The position numbers were made by a program, and so were the translations under genes. Positions 16,287 to 23,861 of a DNA stretch of 64,000 nt are shown here, one piece after another. The notes under the pieces were generated by a model, which was not told the origin of the DNA, did no database searches, and saw only the letters and a program-made list of their open reading frames with translations. The first letter of the stretch is position 1. Each line of letters begins with the position of its first letter. The DNA comes from Methylobacillus flagellatus KT (GTDB lineage Bacteria; Pseudomonadota; Gammaproteobacteria; Burkholderiales; Methylophilaceae): assembly GCF_000013705.1 (NCBI RefSeq), contig NC_007947.1:2907518-2971517 (forward strand). Direction: 5' to 3'.

Positions 16287-17258
16287 ATGGCAAAAGCACC
16301 ATCCATCAACACCGATATTCTCGCCCCAATCTCTACTGAGGCACATCAGGAAACGATTGCCGAGCATCAGATTGCCGCTATTGGTCAGGAATACAGCCAA
16401 GGCCGCGACCTGGTCAATCAGTTGCTTGGTCAGGCGCAGGCATTCCAGGCAGCAGGAAATTTACTCCAAACGTTTGGAGTTTCCAAACTGGCGATCGTCA
16501 AGGAAAACAAGCTTTACCGGGAGCTTGCAGGAACAAAAACTCCAAACGGTTTGGAGTTAAAAGGGACATGGACCGAATTCTGCAGCCTGCTTGGAATTTC
16601 CGATGAAAAAGCCAACCAGGACATTGCCAACTTGCAGGCATTTGGTGAGGACGCTCTGGAACAGATGCAAAGGATTGGCATCGGCTACCGAGACCTGCGT
16701 CAGTTCCGCAAGCTGCCCAGCGACCAGCGCACCGCCCTGATCGAAGCCGCCAGAGAAGGCGACAAGGATACGCTGCTGGAATTAGCCGAAGACCTGATCA
16801 GCAAACACGTCAAGGAAAAGACCGAGCTGGAAAGCCAGCTGCAGGAACTGCAGGCCGACAGTGAAGCCAAGAGCAAGATCATTGAGAGCAAGAACTCCAA
16901 GCTCGACGACCTGGAGAAAACCCTGCACAAGATGCGCAACCGCACCAGCGACTGGACGCCTCGTGCGTTCGAGATCAGCGCGGAGGCGACCAAGGTCGCC
17001 GCCCAGGCGCTGGAAAGCCTGGACAAGCTCGACACCCTGCGCGATGTGATCCTCACTGAGGATTTTGGCGAAGGCGACCATGAAGCCGCATTGGAAGCCA
17101 TGGCCTGCGTGTATTTTGATGCCATCGACCAGGTGACGCTTAAGGCCGCCGAAGTGATGACAGCCTGCGAGCAGGTGTTCAGCGGCTACAAGGATCGTGC
17201 GCGTCCATTGATCAATGTATTCAACCCTGAGCAACAAGCAGCGGGCGAGGCCGAATAA
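16287..17258 (+). CDS. coiled-coil early protein, possible DNA-binding
   Basis: A 323-residue acidic helical protein. Residues about 80-150 (ELKGTWTEFCSLLGISDEKANQDIANLQAFGEDALEQMQRIGIGYRDLRQFRKLP) resemble the helix-turn-helix of ParB/KfrA-like proteins; 160-220 form a coiled coil. The start MAKAPSINTD was chosen because it lies at good distance after the previous stop. The stop and the transposase start overlap (TAATG). Two operator-like palindromes lie within its coding DNA. Probably regulatory or partner of transposition; function not known. Confidence 0.65.
   Translation: MAKAPSINTDILAPISTEAHQETIAEHQIAAIGQEYSQGRDLVNQLLGQAQAFQAAGNLLQTFGVSKLAIVKENKLYRELAGTKTPNGLELKGTWTEFCSLLGISDEKANQDIANLQAFGEDALEQMQRIGIGYRDLRQFRKLPSDQRTALIEAAREGDKDTLLELAEDLISKHVKEKTELESQLQELQADSEAKSKIIESKNSKLDDLEKTLHKMRNRTSDWTPRAFEISAEATKVAAQALESLDKLDTLRDVILTEDFGEGDHEAALEAMACVYFDAIDQVTLKAAEVMTACEQVFSGYKDRARPLINVFNPEQQAAGEAE
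16463..16558. repeat. two intragenic TCCAAA/TTTGGA palindromes
   Basis: A perfect 18-bp palindrome ACTCCAAACGTTTGGAGT lies at 16463-16480 and is followed at once by another TCCAAA half-site (16482-16487). A second, 21-bp palindrome with the same arms (AACTCCAAAC ... GTTTGGAGTT, one central base) lies at 16538-16558, about 76 bp away centre to centre. Both are within coding sequence yet retain arms in different reading frames, which suggests a protein-binding site. Confidence 0.65.
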
Positions 17259-19042
17259 TGCCAATCGAAGCCCCCAGCTCACTCACCATTGCCGACGAAA
17301 TGCGCAGCCTGGCACGCCAATTGGATTCAGCCAGCCACCGCGAAAAAGGCGTGCTCATCGAGCAGGCCATGCAGCATTACGGATGGAGCCGCGCAAAGGT
17401 ATACAGCCAGCTCAAGGCGATCGGCTGGACCAGCGGCCGCAAGGTACGAGCGGATCGCGGCACCACCAGCCAGAACATGGAAGCATTGGCCATGGTGAGC
17501 AGCTTCGAGCGCCTGGGCATCCGCAAGAATGGCAAAGCGACGATGAAGACCCCGTTGGCGACCAGCATTTTGGCGCAAAACGGCTTTGATATCGCTGTCA
17601 GCAACAGCCGCATCAATACCCTGATGCGCGATCGCCAAATGCATTTGGCTGCGCAAAAGTTGGCAACCCCATCGCAAAGAATGCGCAGCCTGCACCCCAA
17701 CCATGTGCATCAGGTCGATCCCAGCCTGTGCCTGGTGTACTACCTGCCCAACGGCGAGCAGCGCATCATACGAGACGACGAGTTCTACAAAAATAAGTTG
17801 GAATCCCTCGCCAAGGTTGAATTCAAGGTATGGCGCTATGTGCTCACAGACCATTACAGCGCCAGCATCATCGTCAAGTATTACCAGGCCAAGGGCGAGA
17901 CCCAGGCCAACCTCTACGATTTTCTGCTTTATTGCTGGAGCAAGAAAGATGGCACCTTGTTGCATGGGGTGCCGAGATTGCTGATCTGGGATAAAGGTTC
18001 GGCTAACAGCGCCGGCGCTATCAAGAATGCGCTGCGGTCCCTTGATGTGCAGCAAATCCCGCACACCGCAGGCAACGCCCGCGCCAAGGGCGGAGTGGAG
18101 AACGGCAACAACCTGGTTGAAACATTATTTGAATCTAGGCTGCGCCTGGAGCCGGTCAACAACGTCGATGAGCTCAACCTCGCTGCCGAGCATTGGTATA
18201 ACGCCTATAACGCCAATGCCATCCCCGGTTATGACTCCCGCCTCAAGCGCAAGCACATGGCCGAGCCCATGGCGCGGTATGGCCTATGGCAGATGATCCG
18301 CAAGGAGCAGCTACGCATCCTGCCGGATATCGAAGTCTGCCGCCAGCTGCTTTCTGGCACCGATGTTGAGCGCAAGGTCATGCAGGACTTGACAGTGAGC
18401 TTCAAGAACCCGGTCACCAAGCAGCGCCAGTATTACGATCTACGCCATATTCCTGGCATCCACATTGGCCAGATTGTCAAGGTCAGCCCCATGGTCTACG
18501 GCGCTGGCAATGTCATCGTCAGCTTCAGCAATTACCTTGGTGAAGAAACCTCACAGATCGTGCAGCCAATCACGGGCGATGCCATATCCGGCTTTGCGGA
18601 TACCGCTGCGGTATTTGGCGAGAGCTTCAAATCTCAGCCAGATACCGTGGTCGAGCAAGCCAGCAAGGCAGCAGATCAGTTGGCTTATCCAGGTATGTCT
18701 GCCGAGCAAATCGAAGCCGCCAAGCGCAGCAACAAGGTGCCATTCAATGGCCGCATCAATGCGCATTCACACCTGGCGGACGTACAGGCGCCTGCCTTCA
18801 TTGAGCGGCCGGGCGAAATGCTGAATGTCCCCAATCGGCTCCAGATCGAAGTCAAGCCGCTATCCAACATCGAGGCCAAGGTCAAGCTGCGCAATTTGCT
18901 GGGCCGAACATTGACGGCGGAGGAAAGCGAAAACCTCAAGGTGTGGTACCCGGAGGGCATTTTAGAAGACCAACTCCAGGAAGCAGTACTTGCTCTGGAA
19001 GGCAAATTGGAAACGGCCCCGAAACTCGTGGCTGTGAAGTGA
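17258..19042 (+). CDS. phage transposase A (DDE/rve integrase core)
   Basis: A 594-residue transposase that cuts and joins phage ends. The RNase H-like core carries the DDE triad: Asp154 in HQVDPSLC, Asp245 in LLIWDKGSAN and Glu281 in GGVENGNN. The N-terminal 140 residues hold helix-turn-helix DNA-binding parts (YGWSRAKVYSQLKAIGW). The mu-transposase C-terminal beta-barrel follows (about 370-440). It resembles TnsB/BcepMu-type transposases more than Mu A itself. It is coupled to the upstream gene and followed by a structured leader and the ATPase B gene. Confidence 0.93.
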   Translation: MPIEAPSSLTIADEMRSLARQLDSASHREKGVLIEQAMQHYGWSRAKVYSQLKAIGWTSGRKVRADRGTTSQNMEALAMVSSFERLGIRKNGKATMKTPLATSILAQNGFDIAVSNSRINTLMRDRQMHLAAQKLATPSQRMRSLHPNHVHQVDPSLCLVYYLPNGEQRIIRDDEFYKNKLESLAKVEFKVWRYVLTDHYSASIIVKYYQAKGETQANLYDFLLYCWSKKDGTLLHGVPRLLIWDKGSANSAGAIKNALRSLDVQQIPHTAGNARAKGGVENGNNLVETLFESRLRLEPVNNVDELNLAAEHWYNAYNANAIPGYDSRLKRKHMAEPMARYGLWQMIRKEQLRILPDIEVCRQLLSGTDVERKVMQDLTVSFKNPVTKQRQYYDLRHIPGIHIGQIVKVSPMVYGAGNVIVSFSNYLGEETSQIVQPITGDAISGFADTAAVFGESFKSQPDTVVEQASKAADQLAYPGMSAEQIEAAKRSNKVPFNGRINAHSHLADVQAPAFIERPGEMLNVPNRLQIEVKPLSNIEAKVKLRNLLGRTLTAEESENLKVWYPEGILEDQLQEAVLALEGKLETAPKLVAVK

Positions 19043-19047
19043 TAACG

Positions 19048-19122
19048 CCCTCCGTGTTAGCGCACGGAAGGGTCAGGTAGGCACCCGGCAAGGTGCCATT
19101 TACTAAGCGAAGGGCAAAGCCC
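19048..19122 (+). promoter_or_regulatory. three consecutive hairpins between transposase A and B genes
   Basis: In the 128-bp A-B spacer three stem-loops follow one another: 19048-19072 (arms CCCTCCGTG / CACGGAAGGG, one bulged A), 19080-19097 (GGCACC / GGTGCC) and 19112-19122 (GGGC-AAA-GCCC). The last ends just before a GAGGAG ribosome-binding site. None has a U run. They may control translation or processing of the mRNA and so set the A:B ratio. Function inferred. Confidence 0.55.
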
Positions 19123-19136
19123 GAGGAGAAGTTTAC

Positions 19137-19196
19137 ATGAACGGAAACATTAAAACCAACGGGGGCAGCCATGAATCAGCTGAACCTGGCATTTAA
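19137..19196 (+). CDS. possible 19-residue leader peptide overlapping transposition gene B
   Basis: ATG at 19137 lies 8 bases after GAGGAG, the best ribosome-binding site in the spacer, and the frame (MNGNIKTNGGSHESAEPGI) ends at 19196, 26 bp inside gene B. Ribosomes translating it would pass the B start, so it may couple or control B translation. Alternatively GAGGAG is spurious and B uses GGGGGC upstream of its own ATG. Confidence 0.35.
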   Translation: MNGNIKTNGGSHESAEPGI

Positions 19197-20436
19197 ACGG
19201 GGGATTCGCATGCCGCTGATGCTGAAAAAAGTTTTTACCGAGTACCTCATCAAGCAGCCCGAATGGTGCGCGTCAGTCACCCTCGTGGGAGGTTTCCCCA
19301 TGTCGAGATCTGCGGGCAACCAGCTGCTGAACTGGGATCGCTGGCCCAAGGCTACCCCTGCCAACAGCATTATCCAGCAGACCGAGCAGTTCCTGCTATC
19401 ACGCGGCGTCCCAAGGCATGCAATCGCCAACATCTGGCAGCAGGACAACGAAGGCAGTCGCATTCCCGACTTAACAACCGTCCGTGAAGCGCGGCGCATC
19501 CTAGCCAAACAGCAGAGAGCGCAAGCAGCGGCTGCAGCCGAAGAGAAAGCCCTATTGATTGACCCCATCGGAGAACCCGAAATGCTATCCCCCAATGCCA
19601 AGAAACAGTTTTCCATTTTCAGATCACCATTTGACGATGAAGCCATTGCGGGGCCCGAAGATGTGTTCACCAGCGACGATATCCGCTACATCCGGGAATC
19701 CATGTATGCCAATGCCAAGCATGGCGGCTTGCTGGCGGTTGTGGGCGAATCTGGCGGCGGCAAGAGCGTGCTGCGTAAAGACCTGATTGACCGCATCCAG
19801 CGTGAAGGTGATCAGGTACGAATCATCTATCCGCAGATCATCGACAAGACGCGTCTGAGCGCAACCAGCATCAGTGAAGCGATCCTGCGAGACCTGCAAC
19901 CTGATAGCCGCATGCCGAGTTCGCTGGAATCACGCACCCGGATGATCACCAAGCAGCTGCAAGCGAGTGCGGCGACAGGTTTCCGTCACGTGATCATTAT
20001 TGAGGAAGCCCACGATCTCACCATCACGTGCATGAAGCATCTAAAAAGATTCCATGAAATTGAAGATGGTTTCCGCAAGCTGCTCTCCATCATCTTGATC
20101 GGCCAGCCCGAGCTGCTGGACAAATTGAACGTGGCCAACTACCCAGAAGCCCGCGAGTTCATCAATCGTTGCGAGGTGGCCAAACTGGTCCCCCTGGACC
20201 GCAACCTGGAAGGCTACCTGGCGTTCAAGTTCCAGCGCGTAGGTGCGAACGTCGAAAACGTCCTGGATGCCTCGGCGTTCGATGCCATTCGCAAACGTCT
20301 GACGCGGGTCAGTGGCTCTACCGTGATATCCAACATGAACCCGCTACAGGTCAACAACCTGGTCATCAAGGCAATGAACCTGGCCGCCGAGATCGGCGAG
20401 GCCAAGGTCAGCGCTGACGTGATCTTCCAGATTTAA
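19171..20436 (+). CDS. transposition ATPase B (AAA+, TnsC/TniB/ExeA-like)
   Basis: A 421-residue AAA+ protein. Walker A is GESGGGKSVLRK (around residue 193), Walker B is HVIIIEEAHDL and a sensor stretch is LSIILIGQPEL, the ExeA/TniB pattern. The N-terminal 140 residues carry helix-turn-helix-like DNA-binding parts. Such proteins choose target DNA, give target immunity and activate the transposase. It directly follows the DDE transposase, as MuB follows MuA. Confidence 0.9.
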   Translation: MNQLNLAFKRGIRMPLMLKKVFTEYLIKQPEWCASVTLVGGFPMSRSAGNQLLNWDRWPKATPANSIIQQTEQFLLSRGVPRHAIANIWQQDNEGSRIPDLTTVREARRILAKQQRAQAAAAAEEKALLIDPIGEPEMLSPNAKKQFSIFRSPFDDEAIAGPEDVFTSDDIRYIRESMYANAKHGGLLAVVGESGGGKSVLRKDLIDRIQREGDQVRIIYPQIIDKTRLSATSISEAILRDLQPDSRMPSSLESRTRMITKQLQASAATGFRHVIIIEEAHDLTITCMKHLKRFHEIEDGFRKLLSIILIGQPELLDKLNVANYPEAREFINRCEVAKLVPLDRNLEGYLAFKFQRVGANVENVLDASAFDAIRKRLTRVSGSTVISNMNPLQVNNLVIKAMNLAAEIGEAKVSADVIFQI

Positions 20437-20445
20437 GGAGCCACC

Positions 20446-20625
20446 ATGCATACCTACATCGTCAAGATCAAATACCTACAGGCCGGGATGGTGCAACGCC
20501 ACCAGGTCAACGCTATTGCAAACTCGTCATTCAGCGCCATCGAGACCACACTGCAGGCCATGCGTTTGTCCGGCTCAGTCTCCGCGGTCGCGCGCATTCA
20601 GGGAGTCCGCCATGTTCACCATTGA
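20446..20625 (+). CDS. small early phage protein
   Basis: A 59-residue frame starting after AAGGAG at ideal distance from ATG 20446. The product (MHTYIVKIKYLQAGMVQRHQ ... TTLQAMRLSGSVSAVARI) looks like a small alpha/beta domain with paired strands. Its stop overlaps the next start region by 14 bp. No family recognised. Confidence 0.6.
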   Translation: MHTYIVKIKYLQAGMVQRHQVNAIANSSFSAIETTLQAMRLSGSVSAVARIQGVRHVHH

Positions 20626-20893
20626 ACTCACATTGAACCCGGTGGCTCCGGCCACCATGCCAGAACCACTGCAAGATGTGCTGGTTGTCTGGGCGCCTGA
20701 TGACGGCGAAGAGCCGGTGTTGGTGCTGGCGTATATCGACAACCGTAACGTTTGGCACTGGGCTCCTGAAGGCGAAATAGTTCAAAGCCCCGAGCACTTC
20801 ACCCATTGGGCCAGGCAGCCAGTATTGCCGAACGATCTGGTAGCCAACACCCGCTCGCCAATCCAGGACAGGAGCATCAGCCATGCGCACTAA
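20612..20893 (+). CDS. hypothetical early phage protein
   Basis: A 93-residue protein starting MFTIELTLNPVAPATMPEPLQDVLVVWAPDD after GGGAG. The segment PLQDVLVVWAPDDGEEPVLVLAYIDNRNVWHWAPEGE resembles the small DUF551-like modules of phages (VLVV ... W-x-PL). Role unknown. Overlaps both neighbours, indicating a coupled operon. Confidence 0.6.
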   Translation: MFTIELTLNPVAPATMPEPLQDVLVVWAPDDGEEPVLVLAYIDNRNVWHWAPEGEIVQSPEHFTHWARQPVLPNDLVANTRSPIQDRSISHAH

Positions 20894-21191
20894 GTCCAGG
20901 TTTCGCTACCTCACACTCACCGAGCTACGCATCGAGCGCTGCTTAGCTGTCATTGTGGGCATGTTCATCGGTTACTGGGTCACGCACTTTTACCTTGATC
21001 CAGATGAGCAACAACAAAGCCTTTTCCGCATCGAGCACATGATCAAGGCATGCGTTCCCAACAGCCCTGATCAATTCACCACCATGCGCCTGGTTCAGCG
21101 CGGCATGCGCCATGAGCTGCTGTGCGAAAAGCAGCCAGTCGTGATGGAACACCCGCTACAGCCATCTGCAGCAGTCCGGAGGGCAATTTAG
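20883..21191 (+). CDS. single-pass membrane early protein
   Basis: A 102-residue protein with a basic N-terminus and one membrane helix at about residues 18-38 (ERCLAVIVGMFIGYWVTHFYL), then a soluble tail. It overlaps the previous gene by 11 bp. No family recognised; small membrane proteins in early operons sometimes exclude other phages, but nothing here shows that. Confidence 0.55.
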   Translation: MRTKSRFRYLTLTELRIERCLAVIVGMFIGYWVTHFYLDPDEQQQSLFRIEHMIKACVPNSPDQFTTMRLVQRGMRHELLCEKQPVVMEHPLQPSAAVRRAI

Positions 21192-21193
21192 TT

Positions 21194-21700
21194 ATGCGGC
21201 TTTCATGCCCCGCTTGCGGCGCCACCATCAGCCTGGATGCTGCCATCGGCCACGAAGGTGCACGTGAGGCTATTCAGATCGCGCTGCGCCTTCCAGCCAG
21301 CCTCGGCAAAACGCTTCTCTTATACATTGGCCTGTTTCGCCCAGCGCAGCGCAATTTGTCCATGGACCGCGTGGCCAACCTGCTCAATGAGCTGTTACCG
21401 ATGATCGAAGCCGCCAAGATCGAGCGCAATGGCAAGCAACTCGCAGCACCGTTGGATTATTGGGCGCAAGCCCTGAACGAAATGATCAACAAGCGTGAAT
21501 CGCTGACACTGCCGCTCAAAAGCCACGGCTACCTGCTGACCATCATCGCGGGCTATGCCGACAAGGCTGAATTCAAGGTAGAGCAACGAACAGAACAAAC
21601 CCGTAGCAAGGGCAAGTTCTTTACCGCAGGCCAACCCAAAAAACGCCAGGCTCCAGTAAAGCTGAGCGAAATATTGAAAACAGGAAAGGATCAGCAATGA
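21194..21700 (+). CDS. early phage protein with N-terminal CxxC motif
   Basis: A 168-residue protein beginning MRLSCPACGATISLDAA, a zinc-ribbon-like CPAC pair with no obvious second pair. The rest is helical (RNLSMDRVANLLNELLPMIEAAKI) with a basic C-terminus. The frame is open upstream, but that part overlaps the membrane protein, and the ATG at 21194 is next to its stop. Similar proteins occur in Mu-like early regions with unknown role. Confidence 0.6.
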   Translation: MRLSCPACGATISLDAAIGHEGAREAIQIALRLPASLGKTLLLYIGLFRPAQRNLSMDRVANLLNELLPMIEAAKIERNGKQLAAPLDYWAQALNEMINKRESLTLPLKSHGYLLTIIAGYADKAEFKVEQRTEQTRSKGKFFTAGQPKKRQAPVKLSEILKTGKDQQ

Positions 21701-22314
21701 CACATCCCAACATACCCGAAGGCTATCGCCAGAACGCACGCGGTGACCTGGTTTTAGAGAGCAAGATCAAGCCGATCGACCTCGCGCGAGACCAGCTAGT
21801 GCAGGAAAAGTTTGAAAAGGCCCAGGCATTGAGTAGTGCACTACGCGCATTCAAGGACGACACCTTTGCTGATATCCAGGCATTCGTTGAAATGAGCGGC
21901 GAGATATATGGCGCAAAGCTAGGCGGACAGAAGGGTAACGTCAGTCTGGTGAGCTTCGACGGCCGCTACAAGATTCAACGCGCCATTGCCGAAAGCCTGA
22001 CGTTTGATGAGCGCCTACAGGCGGCCAAGAGCCTGATTGATGAGTGCATCCACAATTGGTCGCAAGGAGCCAATGACAACATCCGCGTACTAGTGAATGA
22101 CGCTTTCCAGGTGGACAAAGAAGGCAATATCAACACCGGCCGGGTGCTGGGTCTGCGCCGCCTGAACATCGTGGATGAAAAGTGGAATAAGGCAATGGAC
22201 GCGATCAGCGACGCCGTCCAGGTTACCGGCAGCAAGAGCTACCTGCGCTTCTATGAGCGGGTTGGCGATACGGACCAATGGAAGCCGCTGGCTCTGGATA
22301 TGGCCAGCGTATGA
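21697..22314 (+). CDS. DUF3164 family protein
   Basis: A 205-residue protein recognised as DUF3164, conserved in Mu-like early regions: IPEGYRQNARGDLVLESKIKPIDLARDQLV at the start and FDGRYKIQRAIAESLTFDERLQAAKSLIDECI in the middle. Its function is unestablished. Both ends overlap neighbours by 4 bp. Confidence 0.85.
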   Translation: MTHPNIPEGYRQNARGDLVLESKIKPIDLARDQLVQEKFEKAQALSSALRAFKDDTFADIQAFVEMSGEIYGAKLGGQKGNVSLVSFDGRYKIQRAIAESLTFDERLQAAKSLIDECIHNWSQGANDNIRVLVNDAFQVDKEGNINTGRVLGLRRLNIVDEKWNKAMDAISDAVQVTGSKSYLRFYERVGDTDQWKPLALDMASV

Positions 22315-22544
22315 ACACCATCCAGGCAGCGTTTGAAGACCTAACGTCAAAAGCGATTCCACCTGATGCTACTGAAACAGAGATGAAGCTTTTTAGCCTC
22401 CTTTTTTATTCCGGGGCAATCGCAGTACTTGCCATCTTGGAAGAAATTGGGAATGACGACATCAGCGAGGATGCAGGTGTAGCAATGCTTGAAAACTTGA
22501 AGCAAGAAGGACTCACTTTTATGCAAGGAGTAAAGAAAGCATGA
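22311..22544 (+). CDS. small acidic early protein
   Basis: A 77-residue protein starting at the ATG that overlaps the DUF3164 stop (ATGA). A hydrophobic stretch (KLFSLLFYSGAIAVLAILEEIG) in the middle is probably a buried helix rather than a membrane span, as acidic residues follow. No family recognised. Confidence 0.6.
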   Translation: MNTIQAAFEDLTSKAIPPDATETEMKLFSLLFYSGAIAVLAILEEIGNDDISEDAGVAMLENLKQEGLTFMQGVKKA

Positions 22545-22693
22545 ACAAATATCTCTTCATTGTCAGCTTGCTGATGATTTCGCCCGGCTGCGCCAGCATC
22601 CAGCCCGGTGAAACCGACTATGTAACCCGGGAAGACATCATTGCTGCAGATGTCATGCGCCAAATGCGTGGACAACAGATTACAGAATATTAA
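22541..22693 (+). CDS. small early lipoprotein
   Basis: A 50-residue frame with a lipoprotein signal: MNKYLFIVSLLMISPGC, Cys17 followed by Ala-Ser. The start overlaps the preceding stop (ATGA). The mature part has only about 34 residues (SIQPGETDYVTREDII). A terminator follows within 12 bp, so it is the last gene of this early transcript. Confidence 0.65.
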   Translation: MNKYLFIVSLLMISPGCASIQPGETDYVTREDIIAADVMRQMRGQQITEY

Positions 22694-22704
22694 GTAGTGA
22701 TCAT

Positions 22705-22741
22705 CGCCTGGCCATCCCTCCCCGAGGGCCGGGCGCTTTTT
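22705..22741 (+). terminator. rho-independent terminator inside the early region
   Basis: A 9-bp stem (CGCCTGGCC, 22705-22713, with GGCCGGGCG, 22727-22735, one G-T pair) is followed by C and five Ts. It ends the ner-to-lipoprotein transcript and implies that the genes to its right (22.8-25.6 kb) are expressed separately or by read-through. Confidence 0.8.
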
Positions 22742-22764
22742 GAAGTGTTCTTATCCCGAGAGCA

Positions 22765-22779
22765 TTTCACAAAGTGAAA
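22765..22779 (+). promoter_or_regulatory. small hairpin beside ribosome-binding site of gp49-like gene
   Basis: TTTCAC-AAA-GTGAAA forms a 6-bp stem whose right arm overlaps the AAAGG ribosome-binding site preceding ATG 22788. It could hold the site closed or be an operator. Short, so by-chance occurrence is possible. Confidence 0.35.
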
Positions 22780-22787
22780 GGATGACG

Positions 22788-23126
22788 ATGAGCACTGATT
22801 TAAATGCCCCGCGAATTACACGCGAGGAAGTTTTAGCCAATATCCGCAGCGAGTTTTATTTCACTGCTGCTGATGGCGTGCTAGGTGAATCACAACTTGG
22901 TACTGCTGCGGCAACCCACACTGGCCTAGATCAGGTCACGTTTTGCGTACTTGTGTTGAATAACAAAACGAAGGTTGTCGGCATCAACTATGGAGCGATT
23001 GACCCGTTGCAGCATGACCCAGTGAAAGGGCGTGAAGCGGCTAAAGAGAACGCCATCGAGCAGATATGGCCTCTCATGGGCTATCAGCTTCGCACTGCAG
23101 TTCAAGCATTCCGCGAAGCCCAATAA
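22788..23126 (+). CDS. Gp49 family protein (N4 gp49 / Sf6 gp66 family)
   Basis: A 112-residue protein recognised from LGTAAATHTGLDQVTFCVLVLNNKTKVVGINYGAIDPLQHDPVKGREAAKENAIEQIWPLMGYQL, the signature of this phage family of unknown function. Of three in-frame ATGs the one at 22788 has AGG six bases upstream and gives MSTDLNAPRITREEV; earlier ATGs sit in the hairpin. Confidence 0.85.
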   Translation: MSTDLNAPRITREEVLANIRSEFYFTAADGVLGESQLGTAAATHTGLDQVTFCVLVLNNKTKVVGINYGAIDPLQHDPVKGREAAKENAIEQIWPLMGYQLRTAVQAFREAQ

Positions 23127-23155
23127 TTTTTAACCACAGAAAGGTAAACCACATC

Positions 23156-23428
23156 ATGAAGAAATCCGAATTAGTAGCACTGATCAAGCCTGCAAACACC
23201 TCTGCGGCAGTGACCGAAAGCATCCTTGACGCCTTGGGCAGCGTTGTCCAGGAGCAGCTTGCCAGAGGCGGCGAAGTCACCCTGCCAGGCATCGGCAAGC
23301 TGAGCGTGACAGAGCGTGCCGCACGCGCTGGCCGCAACCCACGAACAGGCGAAATCATCCCCATCGAAGCCAAGAAGACGCCAAAGTTCAGCGCAGCCAA
23401 GGCGCTGAAAGACGCGGTCAACGGCTAG
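23156..23428 (+). CDS. HU/IHF-family histone-like protein
   Basis: A 90-residue HU homologue: MKKSELVALIKPAN at the start, GEVTLPGIGKLSV in the saddle, and the DNA-contacting arm RAARAGRNPRTGEIIPI with its tip Pro. HU and IHF bend DNA in Mu transpososome assembly and repression, so a phage-borne copy could serve that. The start was taken at the ATG preceding KKSEL, the usual family start. Confidence 0.93.
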   Translation: MKKSELVALIKPANTSAAVTESILDALGSVVQEQLARGGEVTLPGIGKLSVTERAARAGRNPRTGEIIPIEAKKTPKFSAAKALKDAVNG

Positions 23429-23456
23429 ACCTTCACTCGCAGCGCGTTCTTGGAGC

Positions 23457-23621
23457 GTGCTGCAGGGGAAGGTTTATGGGGTGGCTCACAAAGAGACCTA
23501 TACGTGTGAGCAGGCGGATACCAAGTTGCTTAAGGCAGAACGGCACGGTCAGCTGAGTCTTGGTGCAGACCAGGAACTAATGCCGCCATCGGAGCAGTCG
23601 TGCAGCCATCCCACCATTTGA
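23457..23621 (+). CDS. possible small gene with GTG start
   Basis: The stretch between the HU gene and the next one has an open frame of 54 codons from GTG 23457 with protein-like composition (KVYGVAHKETYTCEQADTKLLKAERHGQ). The ribosome-binding site is weak (GGAG too close). It may be a remnant or chance frame. A competing 26-codon ATG frame at 23476-23556 is also preceded by AGGGGAAGG. Confidence 0.25.
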   Translation: MLQGKVYGVAHKETYTCEQADTKLLKAERHGQLSLGADQELMPPSEQSCSHPTI

Positions 23622-23633
23622 TGAGGAATGTAT

Positions 23634-23861
23634 ATGGACAAATTCAACCTACAGGTAAATAGCTCGGGAGCCTGGCGCAATGTCCTTGTCAGTATGACCA
23701 AGGAACAGATGCAGCAATTGGAGGAACATAGCGCTGCGATTGCCGCCATTGCTGGTGAAAGTCACAAGTGGCGCATCGTCGTTGCCGGGCTGGATGAGGT
23801 GATCGCTTATTGCCAGGCTCCTGACTATCAATGGCAAGCACCTAAACGAGGCCGAGCATGA
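23634..23861 (+). CDS. small hypothetical early protein
   Basis: A 75-residue protein (MDKFNLQVNSSGAWRNVLVSMTKEQMQQLEEHSAAIAAIAG) starting at the ATG six bases after TGAGGA; an ATG two codons earlier is too close to that site. It is a beta strand pair then helix, with KWRIVVAGLDEVIAYC. Overlaps the next gene by 4 bp. No family recognised. Confidence 0.65.
   Translation: MDKFNLQVNSSGAWRNVLVSMTKEQMQQLEEHSAAIAAIAGESHKWRIVVAGLDEVIAYCQAPDYQWQAPKRGRA

Noticed and set aside
16700..17282. Long open frames opposite the coiled-coil gene (141 and 166 codons)
   Set aside because: They mirror a gene with strong coding character and coupled start and stop; no family resemblance or ribosome site.
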